DNA of 64,000 nt. Origin: Flaccisagitta enflata. Its lineage: Eukaryota; Chaetognatha; Sagittoidea; Aphragmophora. The number at the start of each line of letters is the position of its first letter. Positions within the stretch are counted from its first letter, which is position 1. The stretch is from assembly GCA_965153355.1 (NCBI GenBank), contig OZ231127.1:7440001-7504000 (forward strand). Direction: 5' to 3'. The notes beneath the pieces are model-generated. The model ran no database searches, was not told the DNA's origin, and was given only the letters and a program-made list of their open reading frames with translations. The position numbers and the translations under genes were made by a program. This document shows positions 10,581-20,675 of this stretch, one piece after another.

Positions 10581-13319
10581 TTTGCAAATCGGCGCAATGC
10601 AGAGGATCATGGTGGCGATTTCTCCCAAGAAGTTGTTGATGCCATTCTTCGAGCGTACGTGGATGATGTCCCAACATCGTCCCCAACTCAGGAAAGTTCA
10701 ATTGATTTGGTCAAAGGTTTAATTGAGCTGTGTGCCAAAGGAGGATTCACCCTCACAAAGTTTATTTCTAATTGTCCGGCAGTCTTGGAATCCATTCCTC
10801 CAGATCATAGGAAAGATGGCTTCAAGGATCCAAATGGTAACCTCCCAGAAACATCGGTCCTCGGCGTCGCCTACGATCCCAACAAAGATACTTTTTGCGT
10901 CAAGTTGCCGGCAAAAAGTGGTGGGGGTGCCTGGAATCGTAAACGCGTCCTCTCTGTCGTCATGAGCATCTTCGATCCCTTGGGCCAAGTGGCTCCGTAC
11001 ACGCTGATTGGGAAGAAGATCAACCAAAAGCTCTGCGCTCTGAAGATCGGATGGGATGATCCCCTACCACCCGACATCAATGAAGAGATGGAAACATGGT
11101 ATGGTCAAATGGAAAATTTGAAATTGTTGCCCATCGTCCATTCATTTGGCCTTACGTATCATGGTCAAAAGGTCATTCTTCATATTTTCTACGACGCATC
11201 CATCTTTGGATATGGTGCCGTCGGCTTCTTTGTCATTGAAGACACAGGAAAGGTCGTTTGGGTCGCCGCCAAGGCGCGAGTGTCGCCCCTCAAGGAATCC
11301 AATGTCGACGTGAACGGCAGTGTTCCTAGGTTGGAACTTCAATCCGCCGTCACTGGTGTCGAACTTGCCACGCAGATCCGCGAAGACATCGACGTCAAGA
11401 TCAGCAGGGAAGTTTACCATACTGATTCTACCACAGTTTACTTTTGGATTCAAAACAAAGATGCCAAGCATCCAGTCTTTGTGGCAAACTGCCTCAACCG
11501 TATCCGTTTAACTACGTCAGATTCTCCTCCCCGCCAGTTTCGTTGGGTGCCTACGCATTTAAATCCTGCAGATGTGGTCTCGCGCGGCGCCATGCCTGAT
11601 GACGCCGAATCCTGGAAGCTTTTCTATGAAGGTCCGAGTTACATCGCTTGCCCTGAAGAAGAATGGCCATCCCTTCCAACCCCTGAAGAAGCAACGGTGG
11701 GGGCATCGGATGCTGAGGAAGCCCCTCCATTCCAGGAAAGTAGCATGGTTGAGTCGTTTTTGGCCAAGTTATTACGAAGGAAAAGTGAATTCCAGTCTGT
11801 CAAACGCATCGTTTGTTATGTTTTACGGTTCACAGACAAGCTCCGTCACAAGCATGAGGATACCCCTAATCTTGTCTTTACGTCCTCTCCCAGCGCAGCT
11901 GAGATGCGCAACGCCGAAGCGAAGCTCATCCTGGATGGTCAGCATCGCTATTTTGGTTCAGAGGTGGAAGTTCTCTCCCAGCAAGATCCACGGAAGATCA
12001 AGAGGATTCTCAACAGGTCGGCTTCATCGTTGCGCCAGTTGGCGCCATTTGTTGACAATGTTGGTTATTTGCGTGTTGGTGGAAGGCTTGGTCAGGGTGA
12101 GGAGTCTTGGGAAGTCAAGCATCCAATCATTCTGCATCATGATGATCCTTTGGTAAACCACCTGATCTATTTCTCCCACATTGAGAATGGACAGGCAGGA
12201 GTCGAGTTTGTCCTCTCCGACCTTCGTCAACGTTTCTGGATCCTCAAAGGCCGTCAAGCAGTAAAGAAGGTGGTGTGGCGCTGCCTTGAGTGCCGCCGCC
12301 GCTATTGTCGTCCAGAGCAGCAGCAGATGGCTCCTCTTCCCACTTATCGTTTGGACATCGCACCGCCGTTTCAAGATACTGCGGTGGATCTCTTCGGCCC
12401 CATCTCAGTTAAGTCGGGTCGCTATGGGAAGAAAGTCTGGGTTGTGCTATTCTGTTGTATGCGCATCCGCGCAGTCTACATGGATGTTATCAAGGATATT
12501 GAAGCTGAAATGTTCATTGATGTTCTACAAAGATTCCACTCTTTCTACCCGTCTCTCAAGCGCCTCCACAGCGACTGTGGAACCAATTTCGTCGGCGCTG
12601 ACAACCTGCTCCGCAAGATGCTGTCGGAGTGGAAAGGTGGAGATCAGCAACCCTCTGCTCCACAAGGAATCGATTGGCATTTCATTCCGCCTCATGCGCC
12701 GCACCAAGGAGGTGCATGGGAGCGAATTGTTGGCGTCGTCAAGAAGACTATCGCCGGCCTCAGCCATGGTGATATCGAGTATGAACGTTTTCGCACCATC
12801 GTCCAGATTGCTGCCGGCATCGTCAATAGGCGGCCCTTGACTCGGTATTCCGCCGACGCTCAAGATTGCCGTCCGTTGACGCCGGCGCACTTCCTCAATC
12901 CGGCAATGACGAAGACCGTCAATTCCTCGGATGTCCTTCCAGCTGTGCCGCTCAGTGGGTCTGAGCTGCGCCGCTCCAAAGATTCTCTCCGTCCTCTCGT
13001 TGACTCGTTTTGGCAACGTTGGCGTTCCGAGTACGTTGCCAGCCTTCAGAAGCGTTCCAAGTGGTTGTCACGCTCGCCGAACATCAAGATTGGTGACTTG
13101 GTCCTTCTCGTGGATGAAGCGCATCCCCGAGAAACTTGGCCTCTCGCATTAGTGATGGACACTATTACCAGCGAAGATGGTTTGGTGCGCCGCGTGCAGC
13201 TGCGCACATCGTCGAACCGGTCGATCGAAAGAGACATTCGCAAGATCGTCCTCCTCGAACGCGAAGGTGACAACGAGAAGGTGGAGGAGTTGATTATTGA
13301 TGATGGTGGCGATGAATAG
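10581..13319 (+). CDS. BEL pol continuation: RT YVDD, RNase H, integrase
   Basis: Same frame as the preceding segment, immediately after its stop. The RT catalytic YVDD is at 10656-10667. RNase H follows, with the Asp of FYDAS near 11193, the PRLELQSA segment, HTDSTTV and NPADVVSRG. Integrase has an HHCC-type zinc region (HPIILHHDD ... CLECRRRYC) and the catalytic triad AVDLFGP (Asp near 12385), LHSDCGTNF (near 12570) and GGAWERI (Glu near 12720), all present. The C-terminal 120 residues resemble the DUF5641 tail of BEL integrases (FWQRW, IGDLVLLV). Termination is at TAG 13317-13319. No ATG lies near the beginning, so expression would need readthrough of 10578-10580. Confidence 0.93.
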   Translation, partial: FANRRNAEDHGGDFSQEVVDAILRAYVDDVPTSSPTQESSIDLVKGLIELCAKGGFTLTKFISNCPAVLESIPPDHRKDGFKDPNGNLPETSVLGVAYDPNKDTFCVKLPAKSGGGAWNRKRVLSVVMSIFDPLGQVAPYTLIGKKINQKLCALKIGWDDPLPPDINEEMETWYGQMENLKLLPIVHSFGLTYHGQKVILHIFYDASIFGYGAVGFFVIEDTGKVVWVAAKARVSPLKESNVDVNGSVPRLELQSAVTGVELATQIREDIDVKISREVYHTDSTTVYFWIQNKDAKHPVFVANCLNRIRLTTSDSPPRQFRWVPTHLNPADVVSRGAMPDDAESWKLFYEGPSYIACPEEEWPSLPTPEEATVGASDAEEAPPFQESSMVESFLAKLLRRKSEFQSVKRIVCYVLRFTDKLRHKHEDTPNLVFTSSPSAAEMRNAEAKLILDGQHRYFGSEVEVLSQQDPRKIKRILNRSASSLRQLAPFVDNVGYLRVGGRLGQGEESWEVKHPIILHHDDPLVNHLIYFSHIENGQAGVEFVLSDLRQRFWILKGRQAVKKVVWRCLECRRRYCRPEQQQMAPLPTYRLDIAPPFQDTAVDLFGPISVKSGRYGKKVWVVLFCCMRIRAVYMDVIKDIEAEMFIDVLQRFHSFYPSLKRLHSDCGTNFVGADNLLRKMLSEWKGGDQQPSAPQGIDWHFIPPHAPHQGGAWERIVGVVKKTIAGLSHGDIEYERFRTIVQIAAGIVNRRPLTRYSADAQDCRPLTPAHFLNPAMTKTVNSSDVLPAVPLSGSELRRSKDSLRPLVDSFWQRWRSEYVASLQKRSKWLSRSPNIKIGDLVLLVDEAHPRETWPLALVMDTITSEDGLVRRVQLRTSSNRSIERDIRKIVLLEREGDNEKVEELIIDDGGDE

Positions 13320-13500
13320 TGTCATCGATTATCGTTTCGTCACAATTCCCGTGCAAACCATTGAAGTTACGTACATCGTTTGTGATTATGTATATTCATT
13401 GATGTAGTATCGCATTGATTTTTTGGTTAATTGTAGTTGTAGTGTTATGACCATGTTGTAGAATGTATCTAAAGGTATTATCTGGCATTCTAGGTGGGGG
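13320..13500 (+). other. BEL 3' untranslated segment and polypurine tract
   Basis: Non-coding segment ending in AGGTGGGGG directly against the 3' LTR start. This is the plus-strand priming polypurine tract position. Confidence 0.8.
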
Positions 13501-14052
13501 TATATGATCTTTTGTCTATCTTTTCATGCGTTATCGTCGTTGCCATGAATATTTCCTTGTTTGGTGGCGCTGCAGTCGCCCAAGCATGAGCGCGTTAGTT
13601 TTGAGCTTGACTTGTTATCGTACGAGCTTACCTGTCGTGTCCGAGCTTCTCATTGGTCAGATTAGTCCTAAGTGAGGAGACCTTTGAGCTGACCTCTCGT
13701 CATTGGTCAACTTACCTTTCGTCACGCGGTAGCGCCTGAGAGTTGGTAACACCCCACGTCCTTATAAGCGATTGTTTGCTCTAGCAATTCAGTATTCGGC
13801 AGTGAGGCCTAAAAGGTAACTATTTCTCTTAGTATTATCATGATTTAGTACTGCGTCTATGTACTTTTCTAACGTTTCCTTTTGCAAGTGTATTTAGGAG
13901 TTTAACTATTCTGTCCACCAGATTTGACGTCTTCTACATCGCTATCGTTTCTTATGGTTGTCAATACATCTCTCTATGGTCATTTACGGTTGTCATTCCT
14001 TCGTCCGCGAAACTAGCAAGCCAAATACGCAAATGGCCTAGCCATTACTAAA
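13501..14052 (+). repeat. 3' LTR (552 bp)
   Basis: Starts TATATGATC and ends ACTAAA. The right target duplication ATTGA follows at 14053-14057. It is uninterrupted and serves as the empty-site reference for the transposon in the 5' LTR. Confidence 0.95.
13763..13791 (+). promoter_or_regulatory. putative LTR core promoter (3' copy)
   Basis: TATAAG at 13763-13768 and an Initiator-like TTCAGT with A at 13791, 28 bp apart. Confidence 0.45.
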
Positions 14053-14323
14053 ATTGATGAAAAGCAAATGGGAACATTTGAATGAAAAAACACCACCATG
14101 CTTTGCTCATATATTTTCCTTAGGAGTCCACGATGCATCACATGCACTGGGAAACTCATTTCATCATAAAAAATAGTAGTAATTGTAATACTACTAAAAA
14201 ACGTAAAAAAGCGTTTTTTAGGCTAAAAACTCCACTTATACGCAACCTACTATGCGTATGATCTCAATTATACTTCCGTTATATGCCACTAGATGATTTT
14301 GTTTGAAATTCCAAACTCTAGTA

Positions 14324-14500
14324 CAGTTGAACCCCGCTCTAACGGACCCGCCACCAACGAAATTCCGCCTATAACAGATGCAAATTCATGGTCCCTTTAT
14401 ATCTATTTCTTTTATATCCTTTGTTAGCAATAACAGAAGTCCATCTATAACAAATAAAAATTGTTGGTCCCCTGAAATCCGTTAGAGCGGGGTTCAACTG
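14324..14500. mobile_element. Tc1/mariner-type MITE, 177 bp
   Basis: Near-perfect terminal inverted repeats beginning CAGTTGAACCCCGCTCTAAC. A TA lies on each side (14322-14323 and 14501-14502). Too short to encode a transposase. The TIR style is that of pogo/Tigger-like members of the superfamily. Confidence 0.88.
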
Positions 14501-14508
14501 TAGTTGAT

Positions 14509-15084
14509 AAGAGTGTAGTAATGCAATTTTTTGCCGTATCCAAGACCGTCGGCCTTTGAGCCTAGAAAATATTGCCTTTTTGTTTTAAACATGCGACCCT
14601 TGTCCCTTGATACTAGTCTACAGTATCTAAGCTCACACTAGAGTGCACAGTTTGAGTGTATGTCCCACCTAAGGCCCGTACAGGCCAAGGCTTTTCCCAA
14701 CTTAAAAAATGTGTAAAAACTGTTGTTTCCCTAATTTAATCAAAGAACAGGTCGCTAAACAGCGTGGATTTTTTTTCAAATTTCCCAGATAAATCCTACT
14801 GGTGTTTCCCATCCATCACCGATAGGTGCTGGTATTTTCTAGGAAATCGAAACACCTTAACATGCCATACATGAACAAAAGTACAATAGCCCTAAACTTG
14901 ACTCCTATCATCTGTGCCTCCGCTGGTGTATTGAAATGGCTAAAATTGCTTGTCTGAGTGGTAGTACTATGTATTTTGCTAGCCCTGAGTAAGTTTTCTT
15001 TGGTTCCATGGCAAACCGATTTGGCATTTTATGGAAAAAACGCAAAAAGCGTCAACACTATGATTCTGACTGTTGACTACACCC
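14509..15084 (+). repeat. 576-bp direct repeat, left copy
   Basis: Reads AAGAGTGTAGT...GACTACACCC. I saw no mismatch or indel against 20100-20675 (constant offset 5591). It has no credible coding frame. Confidence 0.9.
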
Positions 15085-15237
15085 TTTAAAAGGAAATGTC
15101 GCAGAGAAAAAAAATGTGTTTGACGCTTTTTTTTGCTTGTTTCATATAAGCCAAGGCTATCCATGACATTTTCTTTCATTAGTTGTTAAAATTTTAGCTT
15201 GTCTCCCTTTTTCCAAAGGTTTTTTCCTAAATAAATC

Positions 15238-15800
15238 ATGTCTAAGTGGCAGAAACTGACTGAGTCGTTGTTAAGTGTTGCTGAGCAGGCATATTTCATC
15301 GAAAAATCAAAGGATGGCATGTGTCACACTGCAAATGGTCATTACTGCTATGTTGGTGAGTTGATTGAGCATCGAGACATAGTAGGGTGTATCAAATATG
15401 CGTTTTAAAAGAAAAAGTAATAGAAATCATTCTTTAGATTCTATTAGAGTGTATCATATTTGAAGTTCATTTATTTCTATCACTTTTTTTTTAAACCACA
15501 TATTTGAATTTCAATATTCAAGGTTACGAATCGGGTTCCTATCGACGCGTACGTTTGAGTTTTCGTGGGGAAATTGTTTACGCGGGCGCTCATCAATTGG
15601 CATATTGGGTCGAAAACAATTTTCCTACTCTTTCAGACTCAAATCTTCAAATCAGTCATATTTGCCATTTACCATCATGTGCAAAGGCTGAACATCTCAC
15701 TTTAGAATCATCGAAGTTGAATAATGACAGAAAAGAGTGTTTGGCTGCAAAAAAGTGTCAAGGTCATGGTGATGAACATCCCAAGTGTATCTTTGTATGA
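15238..15800 (+). CDS. I-PpoI-like His-Cys-box (His-Me finger) endonuclease, two exons
   Basis: Exon 1 15238-15355 starts at ATG after an AT-rich leader and ends in phase 1 before GTGAGT. The intron 15356-15522 ends TTCAATATTCAAG. Exon 2 15523-15800 continues in phase and ends TGA. The product is about 132 residues. The C-terminal half carries the zinc-binding loop pattern of homing endonucleases of the I-PpoI type: SHICHLPSC, then AEHL, an Asn in KLNNDRKEC (candidate metal-site Asn), and KCQGHGDEHPKC. The His of SHICH is the candidate general base. Such domains cut DNA at long sites. It lies between the left 576-bp repeat and a convergent transposase gene, so it is probably cargo or an accessory nuclease of the mobile element. 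Activity is inferred, not shown. Confidence 0.75.
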
Positions 15801-15914
15801 TCACTGTATGTGAAATTTCATCTTTGCAGTTGATCTAGTGAATTTTCACGAGTGCTGTGTTTCGAACTACTGCTTGATCACACGTAGAACATTCGTTTAA
15901 CGGCCCTTGTCCCA
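15801..15914. other. short gap between convergent genes
   Basis: The 3' ends of the endonuclease gene and the transposase gene face each other here. No other feature is seen. Confidence 0.5.
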
Positions 15915-18900
15915 TCATTCGTCATCAACTTCTTCCCTTTCGCTCTCCATTCGAATGGATTCATCTAACAGGTGAAAAGTGTGAGTCCATTTCAAGGTTT
16001 AATATGTTTGAATATGATGATAACATGTTTGAATTGAATTTAAATCTGGGATGTTATATCACCACTTTTACACTTTTTAAAGTCTCAAATAAAAATTTTT
16101 TACCTGTTTTATGGCCTAATTGCATATTGAGTCACTCTAATAAATCCTATATCTTTTAAAAATCATTTAAAAGATAATTTATTAAACCAGTTCTGAGTGC
16201 CAAATTGCATATTGAATCACCCAAACATTTACTTTCATATTTCTCTGGGGCCGCTGCCCTAAAAAAAGTTCTCATTTAGTTTTTCTTTAATGAAACAACC
16301 TATTATTATCTACTTGAACATACTGACAAACTGGGATGTTTTTGTCTCATTGCATATCGATTCACCCTAGCACCCACTATCAACTTTTTTTTATCAGAGA
16401 AAGAACAGTTCTACATAATTTTTTCTTCTTCTTGAGCTACCTTTCAGGGCCTGATACAACATCTTAACAAACTGACAACCAACTAGATAAGAATTAACAT
16501 ACCATCGCCGACCGGAACATCTTGAAAATACATAGATTTGGCGTAGCCTCCTTCCTCGCACACCTCAACCGATTTCGTAGCCTTGTTCTGCGCAATTCCG
16601 AGGCGCCGAAGCTTGAAAACCTAGTACGTCATTCAGTCATACTCTTGTCATTAAGAAGCTAACTTTACTTTAACTAGTAAGACTATCAAAAACTGAACTA
16701 AGAACCGTTGTCATTAACCTTGGTCTTCCTGTATTTTCTTTGAATTTCTCTGGCTTTCTGCATGCGCAACAGCTTCGCCCGCTGGCTGTCTGATATCGGA
16801 AGATTAAGCTTCGCAAGATACCCCAAAATCGCGCGCGCTTGTCCGCGTTTTGCGGCAGAATGTACGCCTAAAGAAATTTGCGATCATTACTTTTTGTTGG
16901 ACATAGCTTGGAGAACAGTAAGGGCTTTTTTTAAGATGAGAATCTGTGTAAGTTCGGTCGACCGCGCAGCCGGTGCGCGATCGTTGTGACGTAACTCTTT
17001 AGTACTCTCTTTTTATCTTTGATGCGAAAAACGCAATAGGTATGCACGCAGCTAGTTGTTTGGTTAAGTAAATGAGTGAGTGAGTGGGTGATTGAGTGAG
17101 TGAGTGGGTGGGTGGGTGGGTGGGTGGGTGGGTGAGTGAGTGAGAGAGAGAGTCAGTGAGTGAGTGAGTGTGCGAGCGAGCCCGCTTTTTTTTTTCAGTT
17201 CCATTTTTTTTAGTCGCTTTTTTTTCAGTCGCGGTGCCCTGTCCATCTGTCCGTCATTCCATCCATCATCATGTCTGTCCATCAGTCAGTCAATCAGTCA
17301 GTCCTTTCTTCCTTCCTTCCTTCCTTCCTTCCTTCCTTCCTTCCTTCCTTCCTTCCTTCCTTCCTTCCTTCCTGCCTTCTTTCAATCTGTTGCATGGCTG
17401 AGTTCTACTTTTTTTTAAGTTGCGGGGCCTTGTCCGTTGGTCCGTCAGTCCATCCATCATGTCTGTCAATCAGTCCTTCCTTCCTTCCTTCCTTCCTTCC
17501 TTCCTTCCTTCCTTCCTTCCTTCCTTCCTTTAATCTGTTGCATGACTGAGTTCTACCTTTTTTGGGCAGCGGCCCCAAAGGGGCCGATGACCTATTTAAG
17601 TTGAGGGGCCCTGTCCATCGGTCCGTAGGTCCGTCCATCGATTCTGTTATAGGTGGGTGAGTGAGTGAGTGAGTGAGTGAGTGAGTGAGTGAGTGAGTGA
17701 GTGAGTTAGAGAAAGAGAAACAATCATTCATGGAGATATTCAAAAATACCAGATTTTATAAGGGCAGTTTCGTTCTTTCGATGCATTCTTCCTTTCGGCA
17801 CGGGCAGACGAATTTCTCGATGAACCGACTCAACCAAAGACGTAGTGGCTTTTCTTCCATCGACAACCAGGGTTTTGAGAGCCTCGCCTCCAAGGACGGC
17901 ATCAACGATGGAATTTAGCCAGGAAACAGTCTGTTTGGGAACATTTGATAACGGTAACTTGGAAGGAAGGGTTGAGAAGTCTGTAGCTGCATGATCTCCG
18001 CCGCAACCGCTGGAAAACCGCGCGCAATCGATGTGATTCCCGAGCAAACATGGAACGATAGTCTTTCCCGCAGCAACAAGAGCCTCGTGGATTGCTGAGT
18101 CGTCTTCAATGACATGGTCATGTGGATTGTGAGCAGCCACCCCCAAATTCAGCTCCAGCTTCATCCTTTTCAGTAGCCAGACCCGGATTGCTTCACGCCA
18201 ACGCTTTTTGTCTTTGACAGTCACCTTCCCTTCTTTACCCTCCCACTTCAAGAACATTGGTTCAAGCCCCTTGATTTTAGCTTCCTCAGCCCGTTCCCCT
18301 TTACATGATCGCACATGAATGGATAACCCACGAGCGTTCTTAAATTTTCGAAGACATCCCACGCAAGTATTGGAGTTGAAGTCAAAAGGCTGCTGTATAT
18401 CTGGATCTGCATTTGACAGGACACTCTGTTTCTGTTCGGCATTCATTTTCAACAAACTTTTGCGAGTGAATTTTCGTTTCGCTATGTGGAAGTGGGTATG
18501 GAGATGAATTATTCTTACCCAAGAGTTGACGTTGACCTATTATAATCCATACTACTTTTTGAACAATCATACCTGCTGAAAACGCATGAAAATGACATCC
18601 TCGTCTTTTCAAAGGACGCGATTCTCCAACCTTTGCTCGGCCAGCTTCGAGTGCTTTCGATAACTTGGTGTCGCCATTGCCCGTGTTAGAGGAGTAATAG
18701 AGTGGGTTCTCTTTGGCAGTGTAGGATTTCTCGACATTCTGTTCTGCAGCAAGACTTTCAGCAGCATTGATGTGGACATCCAGCGGCAGTGACCCATCCC
18801 GATGAGAAAGATTTGTGTGTTCAGTCAATAGTCCCCACCCAGTCACATTCTCTATCACTGGAACAGAGACGCTATCACTTTTGCCAGTTGGACCGTGGTA

Positions 18901-19650
18901 ATCTCGATTGGAATATTGCCCATCTTGGGCCGCATCAGCACCCGGCACTTGACCCTTTTTCAATTCACCACGAAGACGCACGGCGGAAGTTACTGCTCCC
19001 CGATTCTCCGCCATTGCTGATTCCGCAAGGTCGTTGGCGACACCCAGAGTTTTTGTATAAGATTTTTGCATGGATTGACGGCTTGGAGTTGCCGGGTTCA
19101 GAGCTGCTCCCATGACTTCGACAGTTTTTGGGGTTAACTCTGACTTGGCCATTGCAACGCCAATTTGAACGTTGGGGACAGGTTGACCAGTTTCCGTTTC
19201 GTCGTAGAGATTGTACAGGGGACTGGAAAAGCGGCAGTTTTTATAACCGCATTCAAAGCTAACTCTTACTCCAAACCCCACTTTGATGCTCTTTTTTTTC
19301 TTCAAAACTGGAGTATGGTGGCGATTCTCAGTGTCATGTAGTTTTAGAGCAGCGTTGGTGGCATTCAATAATCGAGTTTCATCTACAACCCAATTTTGAC
19401 CCACGTCTTCGGAATTATGGCCCAAAGTCGGATCGTCATCAGGCTTTGGTCTGAGCCGGGCACCAACAGGGACTTGACCTTGGTACTGACTTTGAGATAT
19501 TTGATTGTAAACACTAGCAGGCTCACGAAACCTTGTTGGGACTTTGTCAATGTCATTTGGTGGTGGAGGGGGTCGGCCTTCACGATTAATTCTAGAGTCA
19601 CCACCTCCCTTTGTAAAAGGCGCGCCTTTTGCCTTTTGTTTTTTCGGCAT
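15915..19650 (-). CDS. Mutator/Kolobok-type DDE transposase, multi-exon gene model
   Basis: Minus-strand gene. Exon A 19650-18573 begins MPKKQKAKG and ends in phase 1 before GTATGA. Exon B 18406-17750 ends in phase 1 before GTATTT. Exon C 16867-16719 and exon D 16620-16503 (donor GTATGT) follow, then tentative exon E 15964-15915 (acidic tail, TGA). All phases match. The product would be about 680 residues. Exon A has the Mutator-domain layout: an SFECGYKNC cysteine pair, PNVQIGVAMAKS, ATPSRQSMQK, candidate catalytic Asp in DGQYSNRDY, and GNGDTK. Exon B has a C2H2-like finger (CVGCLRKF ... HVRSC) and GNHIDCARFSSGC, typical of the C-terminal half. The A-to-B acceptor at 18407-18408 is weak and another may be used. 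Intron B-C contains about 650 bp of microsatellite. Exons C to E are supported by phase and splice sites only. Confidence 0.6.
17066..17720. repeat. microsatellites inside a transposase intron
   Basis: (GTGA)n/(GGGT)n at about 17066-17160, (CTTC)n at about 17306-17374 and 17476-17530, and (GTGA)n at about 17651-17705, with GTCCGTC and GGCAGCGGCCCC fragments between. Reading frames such as SFLPSFLP are artefacts. Confidence 0.9.
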
Positions 19651-19774
19651 AGTTAATGGAAATGTGACTAAATGTGCCAAAAAAGTGAACAGTAGTGGTT
19701 TAAATTCAGAATCAGGCTACCCGCCTTCTTTATTCTACCAAAACTGCTCAGGAACACCCAACAATGCCAAAAAA

Positions 19775-20085
19775 TGCAAAATGCCATTTTTCCACTTTTG
19801 CAATTTTTCAATTTCTGTCTCTAGGGGGACTCAAAAAGGAAAATTAGTGAAAAATTTGGGCTGGGGAAGTGTATGAGGCACATTTGACTTGATTCAGACC
19901 TAATTTGGTCACTTTGCTCCAAAATCTGCTAAGTGCCATTTTTGATCTTTTTCGCATTTCAGGTTTCTGCCACTAGGGGGACTCAAAAAGCAAAATTGGT
20001 CAAAAATTTGGGCTAGGGAAGCGTATGAGGCACATTTGACTTGATTTAGACCCAATTTAGCCACTTTCCACTAAAATAGTAGGGT
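19775..20085. repeat. two-copy tandem repeat, ~145-bp unit
   Basis: Two diverged copies share TAGGGGGACTCAAAAAG, AAAAATTTGGGCT and GAGGCACATTTGACTTGATT. They sit between the transposase start and the right 576-bp repeat and may be transposase-binding subterminal repeats; that role is inferred. Confidence 0.7.
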
Positions 20086-20099
20086 GACCCATCTGTTTA

Positions 20100-20675
20100 A
20101 AGAGTGTAGTAATGCAATTTTTTGCCGTATCCAAGACCGTCGGCCTTTGAGCCTAGAAAATATTGCCTTTTTGTTTTAAACATGCGACCCTTGTCCCTTG
20201 ATACTAGTCTACAGTATCTAAGCTCACACTAGAGTGCACAGTTTGAGTGTATGTCCCACCTAAGGCCCGTACAGGCCAAGGCTTTTCCCAACTTAAAAAA
20301 TGTGTAAAAACTGTTGTTTCCCTAATTTAATCAAAGAACAGGTCGCTAAACAGCGTGGATTTTTTTTCAAATTTCCCAGATAAATCCTACTGGTGTTTCC
20401 CATCCATCACCGATAGGTGCTGGTATTTTCTAGGAAATCGAAACACCTTAACATGCCATACATGAACAAAAGTACAATAGCCCTAAACTTGACTCCTATC
20501 ATCTGTGCCTCCGCTGGTGTATTGAAATGGCTAAAATTGCTTGTCTGAGTGGTAGTACTATGTATTTTGCTAGCCCTGAGTAAGTTTTCTTTGGTTCCAT
20601 GGCAAACCGATTTGGCATTTTATGGAAAAAACGCAAAAAGCGTCAACACTATGATTCTGACTGTTGACTACACCC
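20100..20675 (+). repeat. 576-bp direct repeat, right copy
   Basis: Apparently identical to 14509-15084. Preceded by TTTAA and followed by ATAA. Confidence 0.9.

Larger units (their letters stand above)
2228..14052 (+). mobile_element. BEL/Pao LTR retrotransposon, nested and internally broken
   Basis: Complete element: 5' LTR (split by a later insertion), leader, gag-protease-RT-RNase H-integrase frame, polypurine tract AGGTGGGGG at 13492-13500, and 3' LTR 13501-14052. ATTGA flanks both ends (2223-2227 and 14053-14057), a 5-bp target duplication as expected for BEL/Pao. By eye the LTR copies differ at only about six positions in 552 bp, so insertion was fairly recent. The domain order PR-RT-RNH-IN, with a three-finger Gag zinc region and a C-terminal DUF5641-like tail, is characteristic of BEL/Pao rather than Gypsy or Copia. 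I could not identify a tRNA primer site after the 5' LTR. The element is probably not autonomous because of an in-frame stop at 10578-10580 and the interrupted 5' LTR. Confidence 0.95.
14509..20675. mobile_element. composite transposon region with 576-bp direct repeats
   Basis: Two 576-bp direct repeats, apparently identical, bracket about 5 kb carrying an endonuclease gene and a transposase gene. Each repeat begins GAGTGTAGT and ends ACTACACCC (inverted, GGGTGTAGT), so repeat and composite share terminal inverted repeats. ATAA lies immediately outside both outer ends (left, ending at 14510; right, from 20676). The inner junctions both read TTTAA. This fits either transposition of the whole composite with a 4-bp duplication, or integration of a circle into a resident copy by recombination. 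TTAA-like junctions and a Mutator-domain transposase both recall Kolobok. Confidence 0.6.

Noticed and set aside
14509-20675. Reading the 576-bp direct repeats as LTRs of a retrotransposon (TGTAGT...ACTACA)
   Set aside because: The inside encodes a DNA transposase and an endonuclease, with no RT, gag or polypurine tract. ATAA abuts GAG/CCC, not the TG/CA ends.
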